The notes beneath the pieces are model-generated. The model saw only the letters and a program-made list of their open reading frames with translations, was not told where the DNA came from and searched no databases. From the NCBI GenBank assembly GCA_903851655.1, contig CAINOV010000139.1:1-35091 (forward strand): a stretch of DNA of 35,091 nucleotides. Direction: 5' to 3'. This DNA is from an uncultured Caulobacterales bacterium (GTDB taxonomy: Bacteria; Pseudomonadota; Alphaproteobacteria; Caulobacterales; Caulobacteraceae). The position numbers were made by a program, and so were the translations under genes. Below are positions 9,004 to 18,873 of the stretch, piece after piece (within the stretch, counting starts at the first letter, position 1; each line of letters opens with the position of its first letter).

Positions 9004-9243
9004 TCAGGCGCCGAGACGCTCCTGGATGAACTTCACCGCGTCACCCACGGTCTGGATGTGCTCCGCCGCATCGTCGGGGATTTCGATGTCGAATTCCTCT
9101 TCGAAGGCCATCACGAGCTCGACGTTGTCGAGGCTGTCAGCGCCCAGATCGTCGATGAAGCTCGCCTTGTCGGTCACCTTGGCCGGATCCGCGTCAAGGT
9201 GCTCGATCACGATCTTGCGCACGCGCTCGAGGATATCGGACAT
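9004..9243 (-). CDS. acpP: Acyl carrier protein
   Basis: 79 aa with the phosphopantetheine attachment motif [25 protein letters not shown]. Confidence 0.97.
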   Translation of the reverse strand: MSDILERVRKIVIEHLDADPAKVTDKASFIDDLGADSLDNVELVMAFEEEFDIEIPDDAAEHIQTVGDAVKFIQERLGA

Positions 9244-9503
9244 TCAGTTAAACCCTTTGTGGTTGGGAGGCGGCTGTTGAAGATCCGTAGTTGGCGACCG
9301 CCGCCTTGGAGGTTGGTTGACAAGCCCGGCCCTTGGACGACCGGCCTTACCGGAGCTGACCGTCAGGCGCCGCGCTTCGTCAGCGCTGCGGTCCAACTGC
9401 CGTCGTGGCATCGCCTAGCATACTAATTTTCACCATGCCAGCGCCCGGCGCGTTCGGAGCGGTTCGCCGCACGGCGCGCCGCCGCTTCGCCGGCCGGCGC
9501 GGG

Positions 9504-10241
9504 TCAGATCATGGCCATGCCGCCGTTCACATGCAGGGTCTGGCCGGTGACATAGCCCCCGGCCTCGCTGGCCAGATAGACGCAGGCGGCGGCGATGTCG
9601 TCCCCCGACCCCAGGCGGCCTGCGGGGATCCGGGTGAGGATGGCCGCGCGCTGGGCTTCGGTCAGGGCGTCGGTCATGGGGCTGGCGATGAAGCCGGGCG
9701 CCACGCAGTTCACCGTGACATTGCGTCCCGCCACCTCCGCCGCCAGGGCCTTGGAGAAGCCGATCATCCCGGCCTTGGAGGCGGCGTAGTTCGCCTGACC
9801 CGGGTTGCCGGTGACGCCCACCACCGAGGTGATGCCGATGATTCGCCCCGAACGGCGCTTGAACATGCCCTTCAGCGCCGCGCGGCTCAGCCGGAAATAG
9901 GCTTCCAGATTGACCTTCTGCACCATCTGCCAGTCCTCGTCCTTCATCCGCAGCAGCAGGCCGTCCCGTGTCAGACCGGCGTTGGAGACCAGGATGTCGA
10001 TCGGGCCGGCCGCCTCCTCCGCGCGCGCCACCAGGCTGTCCACGGAGGCGTCGTCGGCGAGATTGGCCGCGGCGACGAACGCCCGCTCGCCCAGCTCCGC
10101 CGCGACGGCGGCGAGGGCGTCCTCCCGCGTGCCGGACAGGACGACGGTGGCGCCCTGGGCGTGGAAGGCCCGGGCGATGGCGCCGCCCAGGCCGCCGGAG
10201 GCGCCGGTGACAAGGGCGGTCTTGCCGGTCAGGTCAAACAT
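9504..10241 (-). CDS. fabG: 3-oxoacyl-[acyl-carrier-protein] reductase
   Basis: SDR fold TGASGGLGGAIA, VSNAGLTRDG, YAASKAGMIGFSKALA and VNCVAPGFIASPMTDAL. Confidence 0.96.
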   Translation of the reverse strand: MFDLTGKTALVTGASGGLGGAIARAFHAQGATVVLSGTREDALAAVAAELGERAFVAAANLADDASVDSLVARAEEAAGPIDILVSNAGLTRDGLLLRMKDEDWQMVQKVNLEAYFRLSRAALKGMFKRRSGRIIGITSVVGVTGNPGQANYAASKAGMIGFSKALAAEVAGRNVTVNCVAPGFIASPMTDALTEAQRAAILTRIPAGRLGSGDDIAAACVYLASEAGGYVTGQTLHVNGGMAMI

Positions 10242-10302
10242 GGGTCGATCTCCAGGACAGAGGGCGCAGGCCCCTTACGGGGTCGCGTTCAGAGGGGCGC
10301 AG

Positions 10303-11250
10303 TCAGAGAGCCTGGGCGAAGGCCTCGAGATCCTGCGGCGTGTTGAGGGCGACCGCGTCGACGCCGGGGGCGATCCGCTTGGCCATGCCGGACAGGACCT
10401 TGCCGGCGCCGAGCTCGGCGAAGCGGGTGACGCCGCCCTCCTCCGCCAGCCAGGCGATGCTTTCCCGCCAGCGCACGCGACCGGTCACCTGCTGCACGAG
10501 CAGATGGCGGATGGTCTCGGGATCGGTCACCGGGCGGGCGGTGATGTTGGCCACCAGCGGGATCAGCGGCTCGGCCACCGACGTGCCGGACAGGGCCGCG
10601 GCCATGGCGTCGGCGGCGGGCTGCATCAGCGGGCAGTGGAAGGGCGCGGACACGTTCAGCGGGATCGCCCGGGCGCCCAGCTCCTTGGCCCGGGCGATCG
10701 CCCGCTCCACCGCCGCCACGTCGCCGGAGATGACGATGTTGCCCTGGTTGTTGTCATTGGCCACGGCGCAAACGCCGCCGCCTTCGCAGCCGGCGGCGGC
10801 GGCGGCCTCGGCCAGGGCAAGGTCAACCTTGGGTCCGATCAGCGAGGCCATGGAGCCCGCGCCCACCGGAACGGCCCGCTGCATCGCCTGACCGCGCAGC
10901 TTCAACAGGCGCGCGGTGTCGGCGAGACTGATGGCCTCGATGGCGCACAGGGCCGAATATTCCCCCAGGCTGTGCCCGGCGGCGTAGGCGGCCCCGTCCA
11001 CGCTCACGTTGAAGTCGTCCGCCAGCACCCGGACCACGGCCATGCTGACCGCCATCAGGGCGGGCTGGGCGTTCTCGGTGAGGGTCAGCTCGTCCTCCGG
11101 CCCCTCCTGCATCAGGCGGAACAGGTGCTGGCCCAGGGCGTCGTCCACGGCGGCGAACACCTCGCGGGCGCTGGCGAAGGTCTCGGCGAGGGCGGCGCCC
11201 ATGCCGACGGCCTGACTCCCCTGACCGGGAAACAATAGGGCGAGGCTCAT
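10303..11250 (-). CDS. fabD: Malonyl-CoA-ACP transacylase
   Basis: MSLALLFPGQGSQAVGMG (internal Met at 11250), active-site AAGHSLGEYSALCA, VSAPFHCPLM. Confidence 0.96.
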   Translation of the reverse strand: MSLALLFPGQGSQAVGMGAALAETFASAREVFAAVDDALGQHLFRLMQEGPEDELTLTENAQPALMAVSMAVVRVLADDFNVSVDGAAYAAGHSLGEYSALCAIEAISLADTARLLKLRGQAMQRAVPVGAGSMASLIGPKVDLALAEAAAAAGCEGGGVCAVANDNNQGNIVISGDVAAVERAIARAKELGARAIPLNVSAPFHCPLMQPAADAMAAALSGTSVAEPLIPLVANITARPVTDPETIRHLLVQQVTGRVRWRESIAWLAEEGGVTRFAELGAGKVLSGMAKRIAPGVDAVALNTPQDLEAFAQAL

Positions 11251-11408
11251 GGTCGGAATCCTGGGCGCAAGAGATCGATGCACGCACCCCTAATGCGCCC
11301 CGCGGCAAAGGGGAAGAGGGGGGAAAATCCGCGCGGCGTGCATTGCGCGTCGCCGGCGCCGCCCCCAAGTCACTTCCACTCGCCCTTCCGCGACCGGAGA
11401 TCAACCAC

Positions 11409-11960
11409 ATGACCCCCCAGCCGCTCAAGCTCGCCTTCGCCGCCGCCGCCACCCTGGGCGCGCTCAGCCTGGCCCTGCCCGCGTCCGCCTCGCTGAAGCC
11501 CGGCGCGACGGCCCCGGACTTCAGCGCCAGCGCGGCGCTGGCCGGCAAGACCTTCGATTTCAAGCTGTCGGAGGCCCTGAAGAAGGGCCCGGTGGTGCTG
11601 TATTTCTTCCCCGCCGCCTTCACGTCGGGCTGCACCATCGAGGCGCATGACTTCGCCGAGGCGACCGCGGACTTCAACAAGCTCGGGGCGACGGTCGTGG
11701 GCGTCACGTCCGGCAACGCCGACCGGGTGGCGGAATTCTCCAAGGTCGAGTGCCGCGACAAGTTCGCCGTCGCCGCCGACCCGGACAAGAAGATCTCCAA
11801 GGCCTATGACGCCCTGATCCCGGTCGCCGGCTACACCGACCGGGTGTCCTATGTCATCGCGCCGGGCGGCAAGGTGCTGCTGAGCTACTCCTCCATGTCG
11901 CCGGATCAGCACGTGGCCAAGACCATGGCCGCCGTCCAGGCCTGGAAGTCCGCGAAGTAG
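11409..11960 (+). CDS. Exported peroxiredoxin (AhpC/TSA, Bcp/PrxQ-like)
   Basis: Signal peptide MTPQPLKLAFAAAATLGALSLALPASA, then PGATAPDFSASA and the peroxidatic motif FFPAAFTSGCTIEAHDF. ATG at 11409. Confidence 0.88.
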   Translation: MTPQPLKLAFAAAATLGALSLALPASASLKPGATAPDFSASAALAGKTFDFKLSEALKKGPVVLYFFPAAFTSGCTIEAHDFAEATADFNKLGATVVGVTSGNADRVAEFSKVECRDKFAVAADPDKKISKAYDALIPVAGYTDRVSYVIAPGGKVLLSYSSMSPDQHVAKTMAAVQAWKSAK

Positions 11961-12037
11961 CGATCCTGCGCGAGCGCAAAGACAGGGGTGCGGCAGGGGC
12001 GTAGTCTGGGGTTCAACCTCAGGAGGCCCCTGCGCCC

Positions 12038-13315
12038 GTGACCGCCGCCGATCCGCCGACGACCCTCGTCCCCAAGCTGTGGCTGGTGCTGCGGCAGGGC
12101 TATGGCTGGCGGGACCTGCAGGCCGACGCCCTGGCGGGCCTGACCGTGGCCGTGGTCGCCCTGCCCCTGTCCATGGCCCTGGCCATCGCGTCTGGAACCA
12201 CCCCGGACAAGGGTCTGATCACGGCCGTGGTCGCGGGCCTGGTGATCTCCCTCCTCGGCGGCAGCCGCGTCCAGATCGGCGGCCCCACCGGCGCCTTCGT
12301 GGTGATCGTGTCCGGCGTCATCACCCAGCATGGCTATGCCGGCCTCGTCGCCGCCAGCCTGATGGCGGGCCTGATCCTCTGTGCGGCGGCGGTGCTGCGC
12401 CTCGGCCGGTTCGTGCATCGCGTGCCCGAGCCGGTGATCGCGGGCTTCACCACCGGCATCGCCATCATCATCGGCGTGAGCCAGCTGCCCGACGCGCTCG
12501 GGCTTCACCTGCCGAAGAGCGCGGCGGAAGTGGTCCCCAAGCTGGCCGCCCTGTCGGAGCGCGCCAGCCAGATCGCCCCCGCGGCGCTGCTGATGACCCT
12601 GGGCGCGATCCTCGCCATCGAGCTGATGAAGCGGTTCGCGCCAAAGCTGCCGTCCCTGCTGCTGGTCACCGCCGGCGCGGCGGCCCTCGCGCTCGCCCTT
12701 CGCCTGCCGGTGGAGACCATCGCCAGCCGGTTTGGCGCCCTGCCACGCACCCTGCCCGTCCCGCGCCTGCCGGACCTGTCGCCCGCCCTGATGCTCAGCC
12801 TGGCGCCAGCGGCGTTCAACATCGCCTTCCTGGCGGGGATCGAGTCCCTGCTGTCGGCCAAGGTCGCCGACGCCATGACCGGCGGACGGCACCGGGCCAA
12901 TGCCGAGCTGATGGCCCAGGGGGTCGCCAATGTGGCGTCCGCCCTGTTCGGCGGACTGCCCGCCACTGGCGCCATCGCCAGGACCGCCACCAACATCCGC
13001 GCCGGCGCCCGCTCGCCTCTGGCGGGGGTGTTCCATTCCGCCTTCGTCATGATCGCCATGCTGCTCTTCGCCCCCCTGATGGGCCTTGCGCCCATGCCCG
13101 CCCTGGCGGCGATCCTGCTGATCGTGGCCTGGAACATGGGGGAGGCGCACAGGCTGCCGGCTGTGCTGCGCGGTCCCTGGCCGGAGGCCGCAGTGCTGTT
13201 CGTCACCCTGATCCTGACGGTCACCGCCAGCCTCACAGTGGCGATCTTCACCGGCATCGCCCTGGAGCTCGGGCTGAGCTGGCTCCGACGCCGCCGGGGC
13301 GCGTCGGCCGGCTGA
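12038..13315 (+). CDS. SulP family inorganic anion transporter lacking a C-terminal STAS domain
   Basis: GTG start with AGGAGG upstream. DALAGLTVAVVALPLSMALAIASG, IGGPTGAFVVIVSGVI and NIAFLAGIESLLSAKVADAMTGGRHRANAELMAQGVANVASALFGGLPATGAIARTATNIRAGARSPLAGVFHS. The 425-aa protein ends right after the last TM segment. Confidence 0.92.
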   Translation: MTAADPPTTLVPKLWLVLRQGYGWRDLQADALAGLTVAVVALPLSMALAIASGTTPDKGLITAVVAGLVISLLGGSRVQIGGPTGAFVVIVSGVITQHGYAGLVAASLMAGLILCAAAVLRLGRFVHRVPEPVIAGFTTGIAIIIGVSQLPDALGLHLPKSAAEVVPKLAALSERASQIAPAALLMTLGAILAIELMKRFAPKLPSLLLVTAGAAALALALRLPVETIASRFGALPRTLPVPRLPDLSPALMLSLAPAAFNIAFLAGIESLLSAKVADAMTGGRHRANAELMAQGVANVASALFGGLPATGAIARTATNIRAGARSPLAGVFHSAFVMIAMLLFAPLMGLAPMPALAAILLIVAWNMGEAHRLPAVLRGPWPEAAVLFVTLILTVTASLTVAIFTGIALELGLSWLRRRRGASAG

Positions 13316-13328
13316 GGCCGATTTCACC

Positions 13329-13356
13329 TTGCATTCCCGGCGTTTCCGCGTATTTT
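13329..13356 (+). promoter_or_regulatory. Candidate sigma70-type promoter for rpsF-rpsR-rplI
   Basis: TTGCAT (13329-13334), 16-bp spacer, TATTTT (13351-13356), about 140 nt upstream of rpsF. Confidence 0.45.
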
Positions 13357-13383
13357 CCGCCGCTTCCCTGAGGAGCGGTCCGC

Positions 13384-13426
13384 CGCGGTCAGTTTTCGGG
13401 ACAGGCGAAGGCCTGCCCGGACCGCG
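13384..13426 (+). promoter_or_regulatory. Structured 5' leader hairpin of the rpsF operon (candidate S6:S18 autoregulatory element)
   Basis: CGCGGTC-agttttc-GGG-a-CAGGC-GAAG-GCCTG-CCC-g-GACCGCG: nested stems with an asymmetric internal loop and a GAAG apical loop between the candidate promoter and rpsF. Confidence 0.5.
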
Positions 13427-13497
13427 CTGGAGCCATCGCAGAGCCCGGATCTTCCGCCGGACCCTGCGCCGCCCCTCGCCCACGGAAGAGGACACAC

Positions 13498-13914
13498 ATG
13501 GCCTATTACGAACACGTGGTCATTGCGCGGCAGGATATCTCCCCGCAACAGGCCGAAGCTCTCAATGACACGCTGAAGGCGCTCATCGAGGAACATGGCG
13601 GCACTGTCGCCAAGATCGAGTACTGGGGTCTCCGCAACCTCGCCTACCGGATCAAGAAGAACCGCAAGGGTCACTACTCCCTGATGGCCATCGACGCCCC
13701 GGCGCCGGCCGTCAAGGAAATGGAGCGCCAGCTCGGCATCAACGAAGACGTGCTGCGCTACCTGACCGTGCGGGTCGAGGAACTCGACCTCGAACTGTCG
13801 CCGGTGCTCGCCCGTCGCGACCGCGAAGGCGGCCGTGAAGGTCGCGGCGACCGCGAAGGCCGCCCCGAGCGTGAGCCGCGCCCCGAGCGCAGCTACGACG
13901 ACGCAGCCATCTGA
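13498..13914 (+). CDS. rpsF: 30S ribosomal protein S6
   Basis: [47 protein letters not shown]. Charged RE/RP-rich C-terminal extension. Confidence 0.97.
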   Translation: MAYYEHVVIARQDISPQQAEALNDTLKALIEEHGGTVAKIEYWGLRNLAYRIKKNRKGHYSLMAIDAPAPAVKEMERQLGINEDVLRYLTVRVEELDLELSPVLARRDREGGREGRGDREGRPEREPRPERSYDDAAI

Positions 13915-13931
13915 TCAGGGAGCCCATCACC

Positions 13932-14204
13932 ATGACCGATACGACCGAAGCTCCCGCCCCCGGCGCCGCCGCCGGCGGAGCCCGCCGCCCCTTCTTCCGC
14001 CGCCGCAAGGTCTGCCCGTTCTCGGGCGCCGGCGCGCCGAAGATCGACTACAAGGACGTCAAGCTCCTGCAGCGCTACATTTCCGAGCGCGGCAAGATCG
14101 TCCCCTCGCGCATCACCGCGGTGTCGCAGAAGAAGCAGCGTGAACTGGCCAAGGCCATCAAGCGCGCCCGCTTCCTGTCGCTGCTGCCCTACGTCGTGAA
14201 GTGA
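13932..14204 (+). CDS. rpsR: 30S ribosomal protein S18
   Basis: [70 protein letters not shown]. Confidence 0.97.
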   Translation: MTDTTEAPAPGAAAGGARRPFFRRRKVCPFSGAGAPKIDYKDVKLLQRYISERGKIVPSRITAVSQKKQRELAKAIKRARFLSLLPYVVK

Positions 14205-14217
14205 GGGGGACAGCACC

Positions 14218-14808
14218 ATGAAAGTCATTCTTCTCGAACGTGTTGACCGCCTGGGCGCCATTGGCGACGTGGTGTCGGTGAAGGACGGGTTCGCCCGGAA
14301 CTTCCTGCTGCCCCGCTCCAAGGCGCTCCGCGCCACCAGCGCCAACCTCAAGGTCTTCGAAGCCCAGCGCGGCCAGATCGAGGCCCGCAACGCCGAGGCC
14401 AAGGCCGCGGCGGAACGGTCCGCCGAAAAGCTGGACGGCGCCACCTACATCCTGATCCGTCAGGCGGGTGAAAGCGGCCAGCTCTACGGTTCGGTCTCCG
14501 GACGCGACGTGGCCGACGCCGCCGTCGCCGAAGGTCACAAGATCGAGCGCAGCCTGGTCGTGCTGGACCGCCCGATCAAGACGATCGGCCTCCATCCGAT
14601 CAAGATCAAGCTGCACGCCGAAGTGACCATCACCGTCTATGTGAACGTCGCCCGCTCCCTGGACGAGGCCGAGCGCCAGTCCCGCGGCGAGGACGTGATC
14701 GCCTCGCAGTTCGACGAAGAGCGTCTGGCCGCCGAAGAGGCTGCCGCCGACCTTCTCGAAGGCGGCGCCGGTCAGGCCATGGCCGATGCGAGCTTCGACG
14801 ACCGCTGA
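14218..14808 (+). CDS. rplI: 50S ribosomal protein L9
   Basis: MKVILLERVDRLGAIGDVVSVKDGFARNFLLPRSKALRAT. Confidence 0.97.
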   Translation: MKVILLERVDRLGAIGDVVSVKDGFARNFLLPRSKALRATSANLKVFEAQRGQIEARNAEAKAAAERSAEKLDGATYILIRQAGESGQLYGSVSGRDVADAAVAEGHKIERSLVVLDRPIKTIGLHPIKIKLHAEVTITVYVNVARSLDEAERQSRGEDVIASQFDEERLAAEEAAADLLEGGAGQAMADASFDDR

Positions 14809-14835
14809 TCCGGTCTGAGAAATGCTGAGACAGAC

Positions 14836-14873
14836 AACGGCGTCGGGCCTCTCGCCCGGCGCCGTTTTCTTTT
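14836..14873 (+). terminator. Intrinsic terminator of the rpsF-rpsR-rplI operon
   Basis: AACGGCGTCGGGC-CTCTC-GCCCGGCGCCGTT (13-bp stem, one G-U-type pair) followed by TTCTTTT. Confidence 0.88.
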
Positions 14874-14962
14874 GCGCGCCGCCGCCAGCGCAATCCCCCT
14901 TCACAGGCTCGCGGCAAAGTGGATGATTGTCACCCTTGAGTGACACCTTCGGGATTCCCCAC

Positions 14963-16345
14963 ATGCCTGCCGCCCTGTTGACCGCCCTCGCCCTTGCCGC
15001 CGCCCCCGCCGTGCCGACCCCGACGGCGGCGGATGCGCCCCTGCAGCCGGATCTGGCGGCCATCGCCAGGGCCGTCAGCGCGGAGGAACAGAAGGCGTTC
15101 CTGACCCGGCTGGTGGGCTTCGGCACGCGCCACACCCTGTCGGACACGACCTCGGCGACCCGGGGCATCGGGGCGGCCCGGCGCTTCGTCAAGGGGCGCT
15201 TCGAGGACTATGGCAAGGCGTGCGGGGGCTGCCTCGAGATCGTCACGCCGGAAGAGACCGTCACCGGCGCGCGGGTTCCGAAGCCCGCGGTCATCCAGGA
15301 CGTGCTGGCCATCCAGAGGGGGACGACCGATCCCGATCGGGTGGTGATCGTCGCCGGGCACATCGACAGCCGGGTCTCGGACGCCCTCAACGCCACCTCC
15401 GACGCCCCCGGGGCCAATGACGACGGGTCCGGCGTCACGGCGGTGATGGAGGCCGCGCGGGTGCTGTCGAAATACCGGTTCGGCGCCACCATCGTCTACG
15501 CCGTCCTGTCCGGCGAGGAGCAGGGTCTGTTCGGCGGAACCGTGCTGGCCCACTACGCCCGGGCCCACGGGTGGAAGGTCGAGGCCGACCTCAACAACGA
15601 CATCGTCGGCAACATCCACGGCCAGGGCGGCGAGACCGAGGCGGGCTTCGTCCGGGTCTTCTCCGAGGGCACCAAGGCGGTGGAGACCCCGGCGGACGCG
15701 GCCAGGCGCCGGTACAATGGCGGCGAGCTGGACAGCCCGTCGCGCAACATCGACCGCTACATGGCCGAACTCGCCAGCCGGTATCTGGACGGGTTCAAGG
15801 TGCGGATGGTGTACCGCACCGACCGCTTCGGCCGCGGCGGCGACCAGACCCCCCTGCTCGAGGCCGGCTATCCCGCAGTCCGCGTGACCGAGGCGGCGGA
15901 GAACTACACCCGCCAGCACCAGGATGTGCGGACCGAGAACGGGATCGCCTACGGGGACGTGCTGTCCGGCGTCGATTTCCCCTATCTGGCGAACGTCACC
16001 CGGCTGGACGCCGTCACCCTGGCCAGCCTCGCCTGGGCCCCCGCCCCGCCGGAAGGGGTGAAGATCGAGGGCGCCGTGTCGCCGGACACCCAGCTCAGCT
16101 GGCAACCGGCCCCTGGCGCCGCGGGCTATCGGGTCTGGTGGCGGGAAACCACCGAGCCGTTCTGGACCCACAGCCGCGACGCCGGGCCGGCGACGGCGCT
16201 GAAGCTGAACGGCGTGGTCATCGACGACTGGTTCTTCGGCGTGCAGTCCATCTCCCGCGAAGGTTACGCCAGCCCGGTGGTGTTCCCCGGACCGGCGGGC
16301 GCCTTCGTCTCGCCCGCGCCGGCTACGCCGACCACCGGAAAATAG
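14963..16345 (+). CDS. M28 family zinc metallopeptidase, exported
   Basis: Signal-peptide-like MPAALLTALALAAAPAVPTPTAADA, VIVAGHIDSR, APGANDDGSGVTAVMEAARVL, VLSGEEQGLFGG, LNNDIVGN. ATG at 14963 preferred over the TTG at 14927. Confidence 0.88.
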   Translation: MPAALLTALALAAAPAVPTPTAADAPLQPDLAAIARAVSAEEQKAFLTRLVGFGTRHTLSDTTSATRGIGAARRFVKGRFEDYGKACGGCLEIVTPEETVTGARVPKPAVIQDVLAIQRGTTDPDRVVIVAGHIDSRVSDALNATSDAPGANDDGSGVTAVMEAARVLSKYRFGATIVYAVLSGEEQGLFGGTVLAHYARAHGWKVEADLNNDIVGNIHGQGGETEAGFVRVFSEGTKAVETPADAARRRYNGGELDSPSRNIDRYMAELASRYLDGFKVRMVYRTDRFGRGGDQTPLLEAGYPAVRVTEAAENYTRQHQDVRTENGIAYGDVLSGVDFPYLANVTRLDAVTLASLAWAPAPPEGVKIEGAVSPDTQLSWQPAPGAAGYRVWWRETTEPFWTHSRDAGPATALKLNGVVIDDWFFGVQSISREGYASPVVFPGPAGAFVSPAPATPTTGK

Positions 16346-16349
16346 CCTG

Positions 16350-17738
16350 CTAGACCTGCGCTCGCGCCAGTTCGGTGAAGGCGTCGCCCCGGACCTCGAA
16401 GTCCGGGAACTGGTCGAAGCTGGCGCAGGCGGGGGACAGCAGCACCACGGCGTCCTGGCCGGTCGCCTTTGCATCCGCGTGCGCCGCCGCCACCGCCGTC
16501 GCCAGGTCGCCGCAGAGGACCGCCTCGGCGTGCCCCTTCAGGGAGCGGGCGAAGTCGTCCGCCGCCTCGCCGATCAGATAGGCCCTCGCGATGCGCGGAT
16601 AGAGGTCCGTCAGGGACTCGATGCCGCCAGCCTTGGCCCGCCCGCCTGCGATCCAGTAGAACCGGTCGAAGGTGGACATGGCCTGTCGGGCGGCGTCGGC
16701 GTTGGTGGCCTTGCTGTCATTGACGAAGCGCACCTTGCCGATCCGGGCCACCTCCTGCATCCGGTGCGCCAGGCCCGGAAAGCTGAGCATCCCCCGCAGG
16801 ATGTCCGCCGACGTGATCCCCAGCGCCAGGCAGGCGGCATAGGCCGCCGCGGCGTTCTGCCAGTTGTGGCGCCCCAGCAGCGACCGGGCCCGGCCCAGAT
16901 TGGCCACCTCCACTGAGCGTTCGCCGGTGGCGTCATAGAGCGCGCCCTGCAGCACATAGAAGCCCCGCCCCATGGCCCGGCCCGACGAGACCGGCCGGAT
17001 CGCGCGCTTGTTCAGGGCCGTGATCTCCGTACAGATGCGCTGGCCCCACGGGTCGTCGACGCCGATCACGGCGGTGTCGCCCTTGACCTGGTTGGCGAAG
17101 ATCCGGCGCTTGGCGTCCACATAGTTGTCCATGGATCCGTGCCGGTCCAGGTGATCGGGCGAGATGTTCAGCAGCACCGCGGCGTCGCAGCGCAGGCTGA
17201 ACGTCAGGTCCAGCTGGTAGGAGCTGAGTTCCAGCACATAGATGGCGCCGCCCTCGAGGTCGTCGAGGCCGAGCACGCCGAAGCCGATATTGCCGCCCAC
17301 CCGCACCGTGCGACCCGCGGACTTGCAGATGTGACCGATCAGGGCGGTGGTGGTGGACTTGCCATTGGTGCCGGTGACGCCGCAGACCTTCGGCCGGTCG
17401 TGGGCGGGCAGCGCATTCACCGTCCGGGCGAACAGCTCCACGTCGCCGATGATCTCGGTCCCCGCGGCGCGGGCCTTGTCCACCGTCCAGTGCGGTTTGG
17501 GATGGGTCAGGGGCACGCCCGGCGACAGGACCAGCGCCTCGATCCCCGACCAGTCGGCGAGGGTCAGGTCCTCCACCGGCAGACCCTCGGCGCGGGCGGT
17601 GGCCACGGCCTGGGCGTTGTCGTCCCAGACGCTGACCCGGGCGCCGGCGGCGACCAGGGCGCGGGCGGCGGCAAGGCCGGTGCGGGCCAGCCCGAACACG
17701 GCCATCCGCTTGCCTTCGAACCCGCGCAGGGTGATCAC
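16350..17738 (-). CDS. murD: UDP-N-acetylmuramoyl-L-alanine--D-glutamate ligase
   Basis: GVTGTNGKSTTTALIGHI, ELSSYQLD, NISPDHLDRHGSMDNYVDAK, HNWQNAAAAYAAC. Confidence 0.96.
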   Translation of the reverse strand: MITLRGFEGKRMAVFGLARTGLAAARALVAAGARVSVWDDNAQAVATARAEGLPVEDLTLADWSGIEALVLSPGVPLTHPKPHWTVDKARAAGTEIIGDVELFARTVNALPAHDRPKVCGVTGTNGKSTTTALIGHICKSAGRTVRVGGNIGFGVLGLDDLEGGAIYVLELSSYQLDLTFSLRCDAAVLLNISPDHLDRHGSMDNYVDAKRRIFANQVKGDTAVIGVDDPWGQRICTEITALNKRAIRPVSSGRAMGRGFYVLQGALYDATGERSVEVANLGRARSLLGRHNWQNAAAAYAACLALGITSADILRGMLSFPGLAHRMQEVARIGKVRFVNDSKATNADAARQAMSTFDRFYWIAGGRAKAGGIESLTDLYPRIARAYLIGEAADDFARSLKGHAEAVLCGDLATAVAAAHADAKATGQDAVVLLSPACASFDQFPDFEVRGDAFTELARAQV

Positions 17739-17760
17739 GTCCGGTCTCCTCTCTCGCGGC

Positions 17761-18873
17761 TCAGCGCAGCTTCAGGGTGGCCATGCCCAGCAGCGCCAGC
17801 ACCACCGCCACGATCCAGAAGCGGATGACGATGGTGGACTCGCTCCAGCCCAGCTTCTCGTAGTGGTGATGGATCGGCGCCATCAGGAACACCCGCTTGC
17901 CGGTGCGGCGGAAATACAGGACCTGGATCGCCACCGAAAGCGTCTCGGCCACGAACAGGCCGCCGACAATGCCCAGCACGATCTCGTGCTTGGTGCAGAC
18001 GGCGATGGCCCCCAGCAGGCCCCCCAGGGCCAGGGAGCCGGTGTCCCCCATGAAGATCCGGGCCGGCGGGGCGTTGTACCACAGAAAGCCCATCCCCGCC
18101 CCGATCACCGAGCCGCAGACCACGGCCAGTTCTCCCGCGCCCGGGACGAAATGGATCTGCAGGTACTGAGCGAACACGAAGTTGCCGACCAGGTAGGCGA
18201 TCACGCCGAAGGCCGTCGAGGCGATCATCACCGGCACGATCGCCAGTCCGTCCAGTCCGTCGGTCAGGTTCACCGCATTGGAAAACCCGGCGATCACGAA
18301 GGCGCCGAAGGCCACGTAGAACCAGCCCAGGTCGATCATCAGGCTCTTGAACACCGGGAAGCTGAGCGAGGTCGAGAAATTGCCCATGGTCGAACTCGCC
18401 GGGCTCAACCGGATCAGGATCAGGGTCGCCAGACCGGCAATGAGGAACTGGACCAGGAGTTTCATCCGGCTGGAGACGCCGGCCGTGGTCTGTTTCGTGA
18501 CCTTGGCGTAGTCGTCCATGAAGCCGAGGATGCCATAGCCCGTGGTGACCATCAGCACGACCCAGACGTTGATGTTGGTCAGATCGGCCCAGAGCAGCGT
18601 GCCCACCGCCAGACCGGCCAGGATCATGAACCCGCCCATGGTCGGCGTGCCCTTCTTTTCCAGGACGTGACGCTCGATCCCGTCGGTGCGGATCGGCTGG
18701 CCCTTGCCCTGCTTGACCTTCATCCAGTTGATGAAGCGCGAGCCCATGGAGATCGCCACCAGCTGCCCGGTGAACAGGGCCATGGCGGCGCGAAAGGTCA
18801 GATAGTGCAGCAGGTTCAGCAGCGGGATGTGCTGGTGAGCGTGTTCCAGGTAGTCGTACAGAAGATACAGCAT
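17761..18873 (-). CDS. mraY: Phospho-N-acetylmuramoyl-pentapeptide-transferase
   Basis: Start [29 protein letters not shown] at 18873. [47 protein letters not shown]. The ORF track extends this frame upstream, antisense-free but inside murF. The start overlaps the murF stop (TGATG). Confidence 0.96.
   Translation of the reverse strand: MLYLLYDYLEHAHQHIPLLNLLHYLTFRAAMALFTGQLVAISMGSRFINWMKVKQGKGQPIRTDGIERHVLEKKGTPTMGGFMILAGLAVGTLLWADLTNINVWVVLMVTTGYGILGFMDDYAKVTKQTTAGVSSRMKLLVQFLIAGLATLILIRLSPASSTMGNFSTSLSFPVFKSLMIDLGWFYVAFGAFVIAGFSNAVNLTDGLDGLAIVPVMIASTAFGVIAYLVGNFVFAQYLQIHFVPGAGELAVVCGSVIGAGMGFLWYNAPPARIFMGDTGSLALGGLLGAIAVCTKHEIVLGIVGGLFVAETLSVAIQVLYFRRTGKRVFLMAPIHHHYEKLGWSESTIVIRFWIVAVVLALLGMATLKLR

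Noticed and set aside
11906-13495. 529-aa minus-strand ORF across sulP and the rpsF leader
   Set aside because: Antisense shadow ORF (Gln/Gly/His/Arg-rich). SulP on plus is clear.
13800-13914. RE/RP-rich tail of S6 as an anomalous fusion
   Set aside because: Charged C-terminal extensions of S6 are common in Alphaproteobacteria. Not unusual enough to report.
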